From JADCCX01 sp051649305 (GTDB taxonomy: Bacteria; Pseudomonadota; Alphaproteobacteria; Rhizobiales; Beijerinckiaceae): a stretch of DNA of 64,000 nucleotides. Below, piece after piece: positions 26,035 through 34,857 of this stretch. The first letter of the stretch is position 1, and the number at the start of each line of letters is the position of its first letter. The stretch is from the NCBI GenBank assembly GCA_051649305.1, contig JBOFGV010000052.1, positions 1 through 64,000 of the forward strand, in the 5' to 3' direction. Under the pieces are notes generated by a model. That model saw only the letters and a list, made by a program, of their open reading frames with translations, was not told where the DNA came from and did not search any database. Made by a program: the position numbers and the translations under genes.

Positions 26035-26885
26035 TGGCGAGCGATCAAACACGCAAGCCTGCCAGTCAGGTGACGTTGCCACTCAAAGGCTTTCAGCCGC
26101 AGCACTTTGCCCTGTCGGTTTCCGATAAGGTAGCAACGGTCACGCTCAACCGGCCCGAGAAGAAGAACCCGCTGACCTTCGAAAGCTACCGGGAACTCAC
26201 CGATTTTTTCCATGCCTCTGCCCATGACGAGGACATCAAGGCCATTGTCATCACGGGCGCAGGCGGCAACTTCTGCTCCGGTGGTGATGTCTTTGAAATC
26301 ATCGGCCCGCTGATTGCCATGGACACAGTTGGTCTGCTGAAATTCACCCGCATGACCGGCGAGCTGGTGAAAGCCATGCGCGCCGCACCCCAACCCATCA
26401 TCGCAGCTGTTGATGGCATTTGCGCAGGCGCAGGCGCGATTGTCGCCATGGCGTCTGACATGAGACTGGGCACGGAAAAGGCGAAGACCGCCTTTCTCTT
26501 CAACCGTGTCGGACTGGCAGGCTGCGACATGGGTGCCTGCGCTATCCTTCCCCGCATTATCGGACAGGGACGGGCCGCAGAATTGCTCTACACAGGCCGC
26601 GCCATGACCGGAGCGGAGGGCGAGCGCTGGGGTTTTTTCAACCGGCTTGTTTCGTCTGAGGCACTTCTGGATGAAGCGCAGACACTGGCGGCTGAACTCG
26701 CTGCGGGACCCACTTTCGCCAATGCCATGACCAAGCGGATGCTGGAAATGGAATGGGCCATGTCTGTCAACGAGGCGATCGAGGCGGAAGCGGTGGCGCA
26801 GGCGCTGTGCATGAAAACAGAGGATTTCTCCCGCGCCTACCATGCCTTCGCCGCCAAGCAGAAACCTGTATTTCAGGGCAACTGA
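26034..26885 (+). CDS. Enoyl-CoA hydratase/isomerase family protein
   Basis: A 283-residue crotonase-fold enzyme. The oxyanion-hole segments are visible: the first around GAGGNFCSGGDV near residue 80 and the second in DGICAGAGAIVAMASD near 128. It starts at ATG 26034, with AAGGAGA seven bases upstream and a four-base overlap with the MarR stop. Crotonase relatives hydrate double bonds or cleave rings of cyclic CoA esters. In this operon it may hydrate or open the reduced ring (inference). The second half follows the usual GRAAELLYTGRAMTG pattern. Substrate specificity cannot be read from sequence. Confidence 0.88.
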   Translation: MASDQTRKPASQVTLPLKGFQPQHFALSVSDKVATVTLNRPEKKNPLTFESYRELTDFFHASAHDEDIKAIVITGAGGNFCSGGDVFEIIGPLIAMDTVGLLKFTRMTGELVKAMRAAPQPIIAAVDGICAGAGAIVAMASDMRLGTEKAKTAFLFNRVGLAGCDMGACAILPRIIGQGRAAELLYTGRAMTGAEGERWGFFNRLVSSEALLDEAQTLAAELAAGPTFANAMTKRMLEMEWAMSVNEAIEAEAVAQALCMKTEDFSRAYHAFAAKQKPVFQGN

Positions 26886-26891
26886 GCGATC

Positions 26892-28085
26892 ATGAGCATT
26901 GAACCAACCCTGCACTGGCCGTTCTTCGAGGCGCATCACCGCGCCCATGCGACAGCGCTGGAAGCATGGGCTGCGCAGACACTGCCATCGCTGCCGCATG
27001 ATCTGGCGACGACTGAAGGGTTGGATGCCGCATGCCGGGCGCGCGTGGCGGCCCTTGGCAAGGCAGGCTTCCTGAGGGCTTGCGTGCCCGCTGCCTATGG
27101 CGGCCTGCACAAGACGCTGGATGTCCGCACGCTCTGCCTGACCCGCGAAATTCTGGGCTGGCATGATGGTCTTGCTGATTTTGCCTTTGCGATGCAGGGG
27201 CTCGGCACAGGCTCGATTTCGTTATTTGGCAGCGAGGCCGTGAAGCAGCGTTATCTTCCACATGTTGCCGCAGGAAAGGCCATTGCTGCCTTTGCTCTTT
27301 CTGAAAAAGAGGCTGGCTCGGATGTGGCCGCCATGAGCACAACGGCTACCGCTGATGGCAATGACCATATCCGGATATCGGGCGAAAAAACCTGGATTTC
27401 CAACGGCGGTATTGCCGATCACTACGTGGTTTTTGCCCGCACGGGTGAAGCACCCGGCGCACGCGGCCTCTCGGCCTTCGTGGTGGATGCTGACACACCG
27501 GGCCTCCGTGTAACCGAGCGCATCGACGTGATTGCGCCCCACCCGCTGGCCACGCTTCAGTTTGATTCAGTGCGCGTGCCTGTCGCCAACTGGTTGGGGC
27601 AGGCAGGCGATGGCTTCAAAGTGGCAATGGCCACGCTCGATATTTTCCGCTCAACAGTAGGTGCCGCCGCCCTTGGCTTTGCCCGCCGCGCGCAGCACGA
27701 AGCACTGGAGCGCGCCACCTCCCGCAAGCTCTTTGGCGCTCCAATGGCGGACCTGCCGCTGGCGCAGGCAGCCCTTGCCGAGAACGAAGCGGAGATCGAT
27801 GCGTCGGCTCTGCTGATCTACCGCGCGGCATGGATGAAAGATCAGGGTGCGGCGCGCATCACGCGAGAAGCGGCCATGGCGAAGATGGTGGCGACAGAAT
27901 CCGCCCAGCGCGTCATTGACCGTTCGCTCCAGCTCTTTGGTGGTCTTGGCGTCACCAAGGGCGTGAAGGTTGAGGAACTCTACCGTGAGATCCGTGCGCT
28001 CCGCATCTATGAGGGTGCGACCGATGTGCAGAAAATCGTCATCGCCCGCGAAGCAATAAAATCCCATGGCAAGGGGATATCCTGA
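26892..28085 (+). CDS. Acyl-CoA dehydrogenase
   Basis: A 397-residue FAD acyl-CoA dehydrogenase. Landmarks are FALSEKEAGSDVAAMST near residue 136, the flavin-binding KTWISNGGIADHYVVF near 163, the QLFGGLGVTKG block near 352, and the catalytic glutamate in LRIYEGATDVQKIVIAR near 377. It introduces a double bond next to a CoA thioester and passes electrons to ETF. It is one gene after the hydratase in the anthranilate-type operon and overlaps the ligase start by one base (TGATG). Cyclic acyl-CoA is a plausible substrate. Confidence 0.9.
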   Translation: MSIEPTLHWPFFEAHHRAHATALEAWAAQTLPSLPHDLATTEGLDAACRARVAALGKAGFLRACVPAAYGGLHKTLDVRTLCLTREILGWHDGLADFAFAMQGLGTGSISLFGSEAVKQRYLPHVAAGKAIAAFALSEKEAGSDVAAMSTTATADGNDHIRISGEKTWISNGGIADHYVVFARTGEAPGARGLSAFVVDADTPGLRVTERIDVIAPHPLATLQFDSVRVPVANWLGQAGDGFKVAMATLDIFRSTVGAAALGFARRAQHEALERATSRKLFGAPMADLPLAQAALAENEAEIDASALLIYRAAWMKDQGAARITREAAMAKMVATESAQRVIDRSLQLFGGLGVTKGVKVEELYREIRALRIYEGATDVQKIVIAREAIKSHGKGIS

Positions 28086-29737
28086 TGTTTCGCTCGGCGC
28101 ATCACGATACTTTTACACGGGATAATCTTCCCCCGCCGGAGCAGCAACCGGACTTTGTTTTCACGCTGCCTGCCTTGCAATATCCCGAGCGATTGAACGC
28201 CGCCGTTGCGCTGATTGACGACCATGTTTCAGCCGGACGGGGTGCTGCGCCCTGCCTCATCTCGGCGGGGGCAAGCTGGAGCTACGCTCAGCTGCAAGAA
28301 CAGGTGAATCGCATCGCCAATGTGCTGACCCGCGATCTTGGCATGGTGACGGGAAACCGGGTGCTGCTGCGTGCGGCCAACACGCCCATGCTGGTCGCCT
28401 GCATTTTTGCGGTTATCAAAGCAGGCGGTGTTGCCGTTGTCACCATGCCGATGCTGCGGGCAAAGGAGATATCCTATCCGCTTGCCAAGGCATGCATTGC
28501 GCTGGCCCTGTGTGATCAGCGCCTGTCCGAGGAAATGCTGAAGGCGCAAGCGGGCCTTGGTGAGCCCTTGCGGGTTGTGCTCTGGGGCTGTGCAGAGGCA
28601 GGCAGTCTCGAACAGCTGATGCATCAACCCGGCTATGAGCAATTCGAGGCGGTTGATACAGCGCAGGACGATGTCTGCCTGATCGGCTTCACCTCCGGCA
28701 CCACCGGCGAGCCGAAGGGAACGATGCATTTCCACAGAGACATTCTGGCGATCTGCGACACGTATTGCCGCGAGGTGCTGAAGCCGACAGCAGCCGACCG
28801 TTTCATCGGATCACCGCCGCTGGCCTTCACCTTCGGGCTTGGCGGGTTGGTGCTCTTTCCACTGCGTGTCGGCGCATCAGCCGTGTTGCTGGAATCTGCT
28901 CCACCAGACCAGCTGCTGGCTGCCATCACCGCGTTCAAGCCGACGATCTGCTTCACGGCCCCGACCGCCTACCGCGCCATGATACCGCATGTTCCAGCAA
29001 ACGATATCAGCAGCCTGAGGGTCTGCGTATCAGCGGGTGAAGCCTTGCCGGTTAGCACCTTTGAAGCATGGAAGGCAGCCACCGGCCTGCCGCTGATGGA
29101 TGGTATTGGTGCCACTGAAATGCTGCACATCTTCATAGCCTCGCCGGAAGGGGCCATTCGCCCTGGCAGCACGGGCAAGCCTGTTCCGGGCTTTGAAGCC
29201 AAGGTTGTGGATCAGCACGGACAAACCGTACCCGATGGCACTGTGGGTCGACTCGCCGTGCGTGGCCCGACCGGTTGCCGCTATCTCGCTGACGAGCGGC
29301 AGAAGAGCTATGTGTCAGACGGCTGGAACCTGACTGGAGACAGCTATCTGCGCGGTGCTGACGGCTACTTCTGGTATCAGGCGCGGTCCGACGACATGAT
29401 TGTGTCCTCCGGCTACAACATCGCCGGCCCGGAGGTGGAGAGTTGCCTTCTGACCCACCCGGCTGTTGCCGAATGCGGCGTGGTTGGCCAGCCGGACCAA
29501 CAGCGTGGCATGATTGTCAAAGCCTATGTGGTTTTGCGGGCAGGCCACGAGGCATCATCCGATTTGACCAAGGCCTTGCAGGACTTTGTCAAAGCCGAGA
29601 TAGCCCCCTACAAGTACCCTCGCGCCATTGCATACCTGCCAAACCTGCCGCGTACACAGACCGGCAAGTTGCAACGCTTTGCCCTGCGACAGATGGCAAA
29701 AGACGATGCTAACAGCACAGAAGGAATGCGCTCATGA
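28085..29737 (+). CDS. 2-aminobenzoate/benzoate-type CoA ligase
   Basis: A 550-residue adenylate-forming ligase. The P-loop-like A3 motif GFTSGTTGEPKGTMHFHRD starts near residue 200, the DGIGATEMLHIF core near 340, the GWNLTGDSYLRGADGYFWYQ hinge region near 413, and the catalytic lysine in RTQTGKLQRF near 524. Sequence features (MHFHRDI, ATEMLHIF) fit benzoate/2-aminobenzoate CoA ligases. It activates the ring acid with ATP and CoA, the step needed before the monooxygenase/reductase acts. It overlaps the RidA gene by four bases (ATGA). The exact aromatic acid is inferred from context. Confidence 0.88.
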   Translation: MFRSAHHDTFTRDNLPPPEQQPDFVFTLPALQYPERLNAAVALIDDHVSAGRGAAPCLISAGASWSYAQLQEQVNRIANVLTRDLGMVTGNRVLLRAANTPMLVACIFAVIKAGGVAVVTMPMLRAKEISYPLAKACIALALCDQRLSEEMLKAQAGLGEPLRVVLWGCAEAGSLEQLMHQPGYEQFEAVDTAQDDVCLIGFTSGTTGEPKGTMHFHRDILAICDTYCREVLKPTAADRFIGSPPLAFTFGLGGLVLFPLRVGASAVLLESAPPDQLLAAITAFKPTICFTAPTAYRAMIPHVPANDISSLRVCVSAGEALPVSTFEAWKAATGLPLMDGIGATEMLHIFIASPEGAIRPGSTGKPVPGFEAKVVDQHGQTVPDGTVGRLAVRGPTGCRYLADERQKSYVSDGWNLTGDSYLRGADGYFWYQARSDDMIVSSGYNIAGPEVESCLLTHPAVAECGVVGQPDQQRGMIVKAYVVLRAGHEASSDLTKALQDFVKAEIAPYKYPRAIAYLPNLPRTQTGKLQRFALRQMAKDDANSTEGMRS

Positions 29738-30150
29738 AATCCCCTTCTGACGCCCATACCCACCGCCGTTTGCAGCCGGAAGGCTGGCCTGCCCCCAAGG
29801 GCTATGCCAATGGCATCATCGCCAGGGGGCAATGGATTGTCACCGGCGGCGTTGTTGGCTGGGATGAGCACGGTGTCTTCGCGACAGGCCTTGTGGCACA
29901 GGTGAAACAGGTTCTGCAGAACATCCACGCCATTCTGACGGAAGCCGGTGCAGGGCCGGAACATCTCCTGCGATTGACTTGGTATGTCACGGATATGGAT
30001 GCCTACCGCAATTCCCTGCGTGAGATCGGCGGGGTCTACCGCGAGGTTTTTGGAAAAAACTTTCCTGCTATGGCGCTTGTGCAGGTGGTATCGCTTGTAG
30101 AACCGGCTGCAATGGTGGAAATCGAAGCCACTGCTGTTTTGCCAGAATGA
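29734..30150 (+). CDS. RidA-family protein lacking the usual catalytic arginine
   Basis: A 138-residue YjgF/RidA/UK114 protein. The fold landmarks are present (GVVGWDEHGVFATGLVAQVK near residue 37; LTWYVTDMDAY near 80; VEIEATAVL at the end). The arginine that gives archetypal RidA its imine/enamine deaminase activity, in the PARS segment, is Met here (PAMAL, residue 113). Known Rid subfamilies without this Arg have other or unknown functions. AAGGA precedes the ATG, and the gene overlaps the ligase stop. Its position in an anthranilate operon is suggestive because the product of the monooxygenase/reductase is an enamine. Confidence 0.85.
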   Translation: MKSPSDAHTHRRLQPEGWPAPKGYANGIIARGQWIVTGGVVGWDEHGVFATGLVAQVKQVLQNIHAILTEAGAGPEHLLRLTWYVTDMDAYRNSLREIGGVYREVFGKNFPAMALVQVVSLVEPAAMVEIEATAVLPE

Positions 30151-30157
30151 TACCACC

Positions 30158-31084
30158 ATGAACTTCACCCTTTTCCTGATCCAGCTTCTGAACGGCCTGC
30201 AGCTCGGCGTGCTGCTGTTTCTGGTCGCTGCCGGTTTGACCCTCGTGTTCGGCGTCATGGACTTCATCAACCTCGCCCACGGCGTGCAGTATATGCTGGG
30301 GGCCTATCTCGCCGTCACATTTACGGCGCTGACAGGCAATTTGTTTCTGGCCATTCCGCTCGCCTTGCTGGCGGCACTGGTTCTGGGGTTGTTGCTGGAA
30401 GTCGTGGTGTTTCGACATCTCTATGACAGGGACCATCTCGAGCAGGTTCTTGCGACCTTTGGCATCATCCTGTTTCTCAATCAGGGTGTGAAAATTGTCT
30501 GGGGGGCCGCTCCGCTCAGCGTGCCAGTGCCAGAGATTCTGCAAGGTTCCATCGCTATCGCGCAGGGCGTGCTTTATCCCGTGTACCGGCTTTTCATCAT
30601 CGGTGCTGGCCTTGGCGTGGCACTTGGTCTGCATCTCGTGGTCAACCATACCCGTGTCGGCATGCTGATCCGGGCAGGCTCCACCAATGCGCCGATGGTG
30701 TCAGCGCTCGGCGTGGATATCCGTCGCCTTTTCTCCATCGTCTTTGGCTTCGGCGCGATGCTCGCTGGCTTTGCAGGCATCATGATTGCGCCCATTCTTT
30801 CGGTGGAGCCTGGCATGGGAGACACCATCCTGATCCTCGCCTTTGTCGTGATCGTGATCGGCGGCATCGGCTCCATTCGCGGTGCTTTCATTGCTGCCAT
30901 TCTCATCGGTGTTGTCGATACGCTAGGGCGCTCTTTCACAGTTGATATCCTGCGCATGACCGGCATGGCGCCTTCCAACGCGCGCACCATTGGCCCGGCG
31001 CTTTCATCCATGATGATCTATGTGCTGATGGCGGCTGTGCTGTTCTTCCGCCCCTCCGGGCTCTTCCCTGCGAAGGGACGCTAG
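30158..31084 (+). CDS. Branched-chain amino acid-type ABC transporter permease, LivH
   Basis: A 308-residue LivH-type permease with about eight membrane helices and the signature ALVFGVMDFINLAHG-like start (LTLVFGVMDFINLAHGVQYM near residue 27) and a late GGIGSIRGAF loop near 240 that contacts the ATPases. HAAT-family importers carry branched-chain amino acids, but in aromatic catabolism clusters they often import aromatic acids. It starts seven bases after the RidA gene. No periplasmic binding protein gene is present anywhere in the operon. Confidence 0.92.
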   Translation: MNFTLFLIQLLNGLQLGVLLFLVAAGLTLVFGVMDFINLAHGVQYMLGAYLAVTFTALTGNLFLAIPLALLAALVLGLLLEVVVFRHLYDRDHLEQVLATFGIILFLNQGVKIVWGAAPLSVPVPEILQGSIAIAQGVLYPVYRLFIIGAGLGVALGLHLVVNHTRVGMLIRAGSTNAPMVSALGVDIRRLFSIVFGFGAMLAGFAGIMIAPILSVEPGMGDTILILAFVVIVIGGIGSIRGAFIAAILIGVVDTLGRSFTVDILRMTGMAPSNARTIGPALSSMMIYVLMAAVLFFRPSGLFPAKGR

Positions 31085-31087
31085 ATC

Positions 31088-32041
31088 GTGACGCAAAGCC
31101 GCAATATCCTGCTGCCTGTTCTGCTTTTCGTGGCGCTCGCCTCTGTGCCCCTGCTTGGCTACGTCATGCGTGATGGCTTCATCCTCAGCCTTGTCAGCCG
31201 GGTGATGATCTTCGCCATTGCGGCCATTGCCCTCGATCTGATCCTCGGGTTCGGTGCGCTTGTCTCTTTCGGCCACGCCGCCTTCATCGGCATCGGGGCC
31301 TATGGCATGGGCATCATGCATGCGCATGGGCAGACTGACCTCTTCACCGGCCTGCTTGTTGCGCTGCTCGCCTCAGCCCTGTTCGCGCTTGTCACAGGCG
31401 CGATATCGCTGCGCACCAAGGGCGTCTACTTCATCATGATCACATTGGCCTTTGGCCAGATGGCATTCTACACCGCCGCCTCTCTTCGAGCATACGGCGG
31501 GGACGATGGCCTGACGATTGCCTCGCGCTCGCTGGTGGCAGGTGCGAATCTCTTCAAGAGTGATCGCGCCTTCTATTATCTGGTCCTTATCTTTCTTATA
31601 GCAAGCTATGTGTTGTGCCGGGCCATCGTGCAGTCACGTTTCGGGCGTGTGCTGCAAGGTGCAAAACAGAACCCGCAGCGCATGCAGGCCATTGGTTTCA
31701 ACCCCTACCCCTATCAGCTCGCGGCCTATGTGATTGCGGGCACGATCGCAGGCCTTGCGGGTTTTCTGCTGGCCAACCTTACCGAGTTTGTCAGCCCGGC
31801 TTTTATGTCCTGGCAGCGCTCTGGCGAGCTGATTGTCATGGTGGTGATGGGCGGCATGGGCTCGCTGCACGGCGCAATCATTGGTGCGGCCCTCTTTCTG
31901 CTGCTGGAAGAATGGCTATCCGGCTTTACCGAACACTGGAAGGTAATCTTCGGCCCCCTGCTGGTGCTGATGGTGCTCTTCATGAAGGGCGGCGTCATGG
32001 GCCTGATCAACCGCATTTCGGGAGGCAAAACCGTTGCGTGA
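31088..32041 (+). CDS. Branched-chain amino acid-type ABC transporter permease, LivM
   Basis: A 317-residue LivM-type permease with the motif LDLILGFGALVSFGHAAFIG near residue 47, a TKGVYFIMITLAFGQM segment near 114, and the ATPase-contact loop GGMGSLHGAIIGAA near 257. It pairs with LivH as the membrane pore. The start is GTG at 31088, four bases after the LivH stop. The last 8 bases overlap the LivG start. Confidence 0.92.
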   Translation: MTQSRNILLPVLLFVALASVPLLGYVMRDGFILSLVSRVMIFAIAAIALDLILGFGALVSFGHAAFIGIGAYGMGIMHAHGQTDLFTGLLVALLASALFALVTGAISLRTKGVYFIMITLAFGQMAFYTAASLRAYGGDDGLTIASRSLVAGANLFKSDRAFYYLVLIFLIASYVLCRAIVQSRFGRVLQGAKQNPQRMQAIGFNPYPYQLAAYVIAGTIAGLAGFLLANLTEFVSPAFMSWQRSGELIVMVVMGGMGSLHGAIIGAALFLLLEEWLSGFTEHWKVIFGPLLVLMVLFMKGGVMGLINRISGGKTVA

Positions 32042-32792
32042 TCCTGTCCTTTCATTGCATCATCTCACCAAGAATTTCGGCGGCCTGCGCGTGACGGATG
32101 ATGTTTCTCTGGACCTGAGAGAGGGCGAGATTCATGCTATCATCGGCCCCAACGGCGCTGGCAAGACAACATTGATCCAGCAAATTTCCGGTTTTCTGGC
32201 ACCGGACTCTGGCACCATCAGCATGGCAGGCAAGGACATCACAGCGATGTCACCCCACCAGCGGGCCCAGGCCGGACTGGCGCGCTCCTTCCAGATCACA
32301 TCGATCCTTCCCGCCTTTTCAGTGCTGGAGAATGTCAGCGTCGCCATTCAGGCACGGTCCGGCAGCAGCTTCCGGTTTTTCAAACCTGTCGCCAGCGAGG
32401 ACGCGCTGAACAACGAGGCCAAAACCATTCTTCAGGATGTTGGCCTTGGCGAGAGACAGGATGTGCAGGCCGCTCTTCTCTCCCACGGCGAAAAGCGCAC
32501 ACTGGAGTTTGCCATCGCGCTGGCCATGCAACCAAAGCTGATGCTGCTGGATGAACCCATGGCCGGTGCGGGCCACGAGGAAGGCGAGCGCTTGGTGACC
32601 CTGATGCAGAGCCTCAGGGGCCGTATCCCCATGCTGCTGGTGGAACATGATATGGACGCGGTTTTCAAACTTGCTGACCGCATCTCGGTGCTTGTCTATG
32701 GCCGCATTATCGCCACCGGCACTCCGGATGAAATCCGTGCCAACAAGGATGTGCGCAGCGCCTATCTCGGTGATGAGGTGACCCATGCTTGA
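32034..32792 (+). CDS. ABC transporter ATP-binding protein, LivG
   Basis: A 252-residue ATPase of the HAAT importer. Walker A GPNGAGKTT near residue 38, a signature region of the LivG type (LLSHGEKRTLEFAIAL near 150, a divergent LSHGE instead of LSGGQ), Walker B LMLLDEPMAG near 170, and VEHDMDAVF near 204. The start is TTG at 32034, with GGAGG ten bases upstream, overlapping LivM. It couples ATP hydrolysis to uptake through LivHM together with LivF. Confidence 0.92.
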   Translation: MRDPVLSLHHLTKNFGGLRVTDDVSLDLREGEIHAIIGPNGAGKTTLIQQISGFLAPDSGTISMAGKDITAMSPHQRAQAGLARSFQITSILPAFSVLENVSVAIQARSGSSFRFFKPVASEDALNNEAKTILQDVGLGERQDVQAALLSHGEKRTLEFAIALAMQPKLMLLDEPMAGAGHEEGERLVTLMQSLRGRIPMLLVEHDMDAVFKLADRISVLVYGRIIATGTPDEIRANKDVRSAYLGDEVTHA

Positions 32793-33483
32793 GGTGGTGG
32801 CGCTGGAAGCAGGTTACGGCCCCGCGCAGGTGTTGTTTGGCATGTCGCTCAAGGTGGCGAAAGGCGAGGTTGTCAGCCTGCTCGGCCGCAACGGCATGGG
32901 CAAGACGACGACAATCAAGACGATCATGGGATTGCTGCCCAGCCGCGCAGGCACCATTCAATTCAATGGTGCCTCCATGACGGGTGCCCCGCCCTACCGC
33001 CTTGCGCAAGCTGGCATTGGGCTTGTGCCTGAGGGACGACAGGTTTTCCCGACCCTGACGGTTGAGGAGAACCTCCTTGCCACTGCTGCCAACAGAAGCG
33101 GGCGCGGGCGGTTTAATCTTGCGGCTGTCTACAATTTCTTCCCGCGCCTGAAAGAACGGCGCGGCAATTTCGGCAACCAGCTCTCCGGCGGTGAACAGCA
33201 GATGCTCGCCATTGGTCGCGCCCTCATGACTAACCCTGAACTGCTGATCCTCGATGAAGCGACAGAGGGGCTTGCCCCGCTAATCCGTACAGAAATCTGG
33301 GCCACGCTCGGGCAACTGCGCGATGATGGCCAGAGCATACTGGTCGTCGACAAGCACCTTGACGCGCTACTGCCATTGGCCAACCGCCATATCGTCATCG
33401 AGAAGGGCCGTGTGGTCTGGGAAGGCACGTCCGCAGAGTTGCGTGCGTCACGCGATCATGTCGATCGCTTTTTGCACGTTTGA
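32785..33483 (+). CDS. ABC transporter ATP-binding protein, LivF
   Basis: A 232-residue LivF-type ATPase: Walker A GRNGMGKTT near residue 34, the GLVPEGRQVFPTLTVEENL block near 76 typical of LivF, signature LSGGEQQMLAIGRAL near 133, and Walker B LLILDEATEGL near 154. It overlaps LivG by eight bases. It is the last gene of the operon; its stop is only two bases from the convergent thiolase stop, and no terminator hairpin is seen between them. Confidence 0.93.
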   Translation: MLEVVALEAGYGPAQVLFGMSLKVAKGEVVSLLGRNGMGKTTTIKTIMGLLPSRAGTIQFNGASMTGAPPYRLAQAGIGLVPEGRQVFPTLTVEENLLATAANRSGRGRFNLAAVYNFFPRLKERRGNFGNQLSGGEQQMLAIGRALMTNPELLILDEATEGLAPLIRTEIWATLGQLRDDGQSILVVDKHLDALLPLANRHIVIEKGRVVWEGTSAELRASRDHVDRFLHV

Positions 33484-33485
33484 AA

Positions 33486-34682
33486 TCAAACCCGCTCGAT
33501 AACCATCGCCACGCCCTGCCCCACGCCGACACACATCGTTGCCAAACCATAACGCCCGCCGGAAGCCTGCAATTGACGCGCTAGCGTGCCGACAATACGC
33601 GTGCCCGACATACCAAGCGGATGGCCCAGCGCAATCGCCCCGCCGTTGACATTCACATGAGCAGCATCTTCCGCGATGCCGAGCTGACGCAGACAGGCAA
33701 TGCCCTGGCTGGCGAAGGCCTCGTTGAGTTCAATGACATCGATCTGCGAAAGACCAAGCCCCAGACGCGCCAACAATTTTTCGACAGCTGGCACCGGCCC
33801 CATGCCCATAATGCGCGGTGGCACACCTGCCGAAGCCATGCCCAGCACCCGTGCGATCGGCGTCAACCCATGGCGGATGGCGGCTTCCTTTGAAGCCAGA
33901 ACCATGGCGGCGGCCCCGTCGTTGACGCCGGAGGCATTACCCGCTGTCACTGTGCCGGGATCACGCACAAAGTTCTTCAGTTTCGCCAGACTTTCAAGGG
34001 TTGTATCGCCACGCGGATGCTCATCCTTGCTGACAGTTACAGGCACCTTGCCTGCAGTGACTACTGGGGTGATTTCGCCCGCCAGAAAGCCGCTTGCAAC
34101 CGCCGCCGCCGCGCGCTGCTGCGAGCGCAGGGCAAAAGCATCCTGATCCTCGCGTGATATCGAAAACTCCGATGCCACGTTTTCCGCCGTTTCCGGCATT
34201 GAATCGATGCCGTACTGCGCCTTCATCAACGGGTTGATGAAGCGCCAGCCGATGGTTGTATCGTGGATGTCAGCACTGCGCTGAAAAGCCTCTGTGGCCT
34301 TGCCCATCACGAGCGGCGCGCGCGTCATGCTTTCCACGCCACCGGCAAGCGCCAATTCGATATCTCCGGCACGGATGGCACGGGCAGCGGCAGCCACCGC
34401 ATCCATACCAGATGCACAAAGCCGGTTAAGCGTCAGGCCCGGTACAGTGTCCGGCAAGCCCGCCAAAAGGCTGGCCATGCGCGCCACATTGCGGTTGTCT
34501 TCGCCTGCCTGGTTGGCGCAACCCAGAAACACCTCATCGACATGAGGCATGATCTGCGGATGGCGCGCGATGAGCGCTCGCAAAGGAATGGCAGCGAGAT
34601 CATCAGCCCGCACTTTCGCCAGGGTTCCGCCATAGCGACCAATCGGCGTGCGGGTAAAATCACAAATGTAGGCACTGTTCAT
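33486..34682 (-). CDS. 3-oxoadipyl-CoA/acetyl-CoA C-acyltransferase (thiolase)
   Basis: A 398-residue thiolase. The start AYICDFTRTPIGRYGG is characteristic of PcaF/PaaJ-type 3-oxoadipyl-CoA thiolases; catalytic residues appear as Cys in LNRLCASGMDAV near 90, His in ALGHPLGMSG near 356, and Cys in TMCVGVGQG near 386. It cleaves a 3-ketoacyl-CoA, here plausibly the ring-opened beta-oxidation intermediate of the anthranilate route. ATG 34682 is the conserved start. It converges on livF with a two-base gap, so it is not co-transcribed with the operon even though it probably serves it. Confidence 0.9.
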   Translation of the reverse strand: MNSAYICDFTRTPIGRYGGTLAKVRADDLAAIPLRALIARHPQIMPHVDEVFLGCANQAGEDNRNVARMASLLAGLPDTVPGLTLNRLCASGMDAVAAAARAIRAGDIELALAGGVESMTRAPLVMGKATEAFQRSADIHDTTIGWRFINPLMKAQYGIDSMPETAENVASEFSISREDQDAFALRSQQRAAAAVASGFLAGEITPVVTAGKVPVTVSKDEHPRGDTTLESLAKLKNFVRDPGTVTAGNASGVNDGAAAMVLASKEAAIRHGLTPIARVLGMASAGVPPRIMGMGPVPAVEKLLARLGLGLSQIDVIELNEAFASQGIACLRQLGIAEDAAHVNVNGGAIALGHPLGMSGTRIVGTLARQLQASGGRYGLATMCVGVGQGVAMVIERV

Positions 34683-34857
34683 GGCATGCTCCTGCACGCA
34701 GGTATGACATGAACACATGCGCCTTTTCCATGACGGATGCTTGTCGTTTAACAACAAAGTTCATGACAGGAGTTGCCACACAAACGTCATGGTATCGTCA
34801 GCACACCGTTACGCAGGAGCGATAGGCAGGGATGTCATTGTGACAAGGAGAACTCCG

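Noticed and set aside
25584..27164. Open frame of 526 codons on the minus strand, antisense to the MarR, hydratase and dehydrogenase genes.
   Set aside because: It is produced by the codon bias of the GC-rich sense genes; the translated product has low-complexity Arg/Ala/His composition and no family motif, while the sense proteins are clear.
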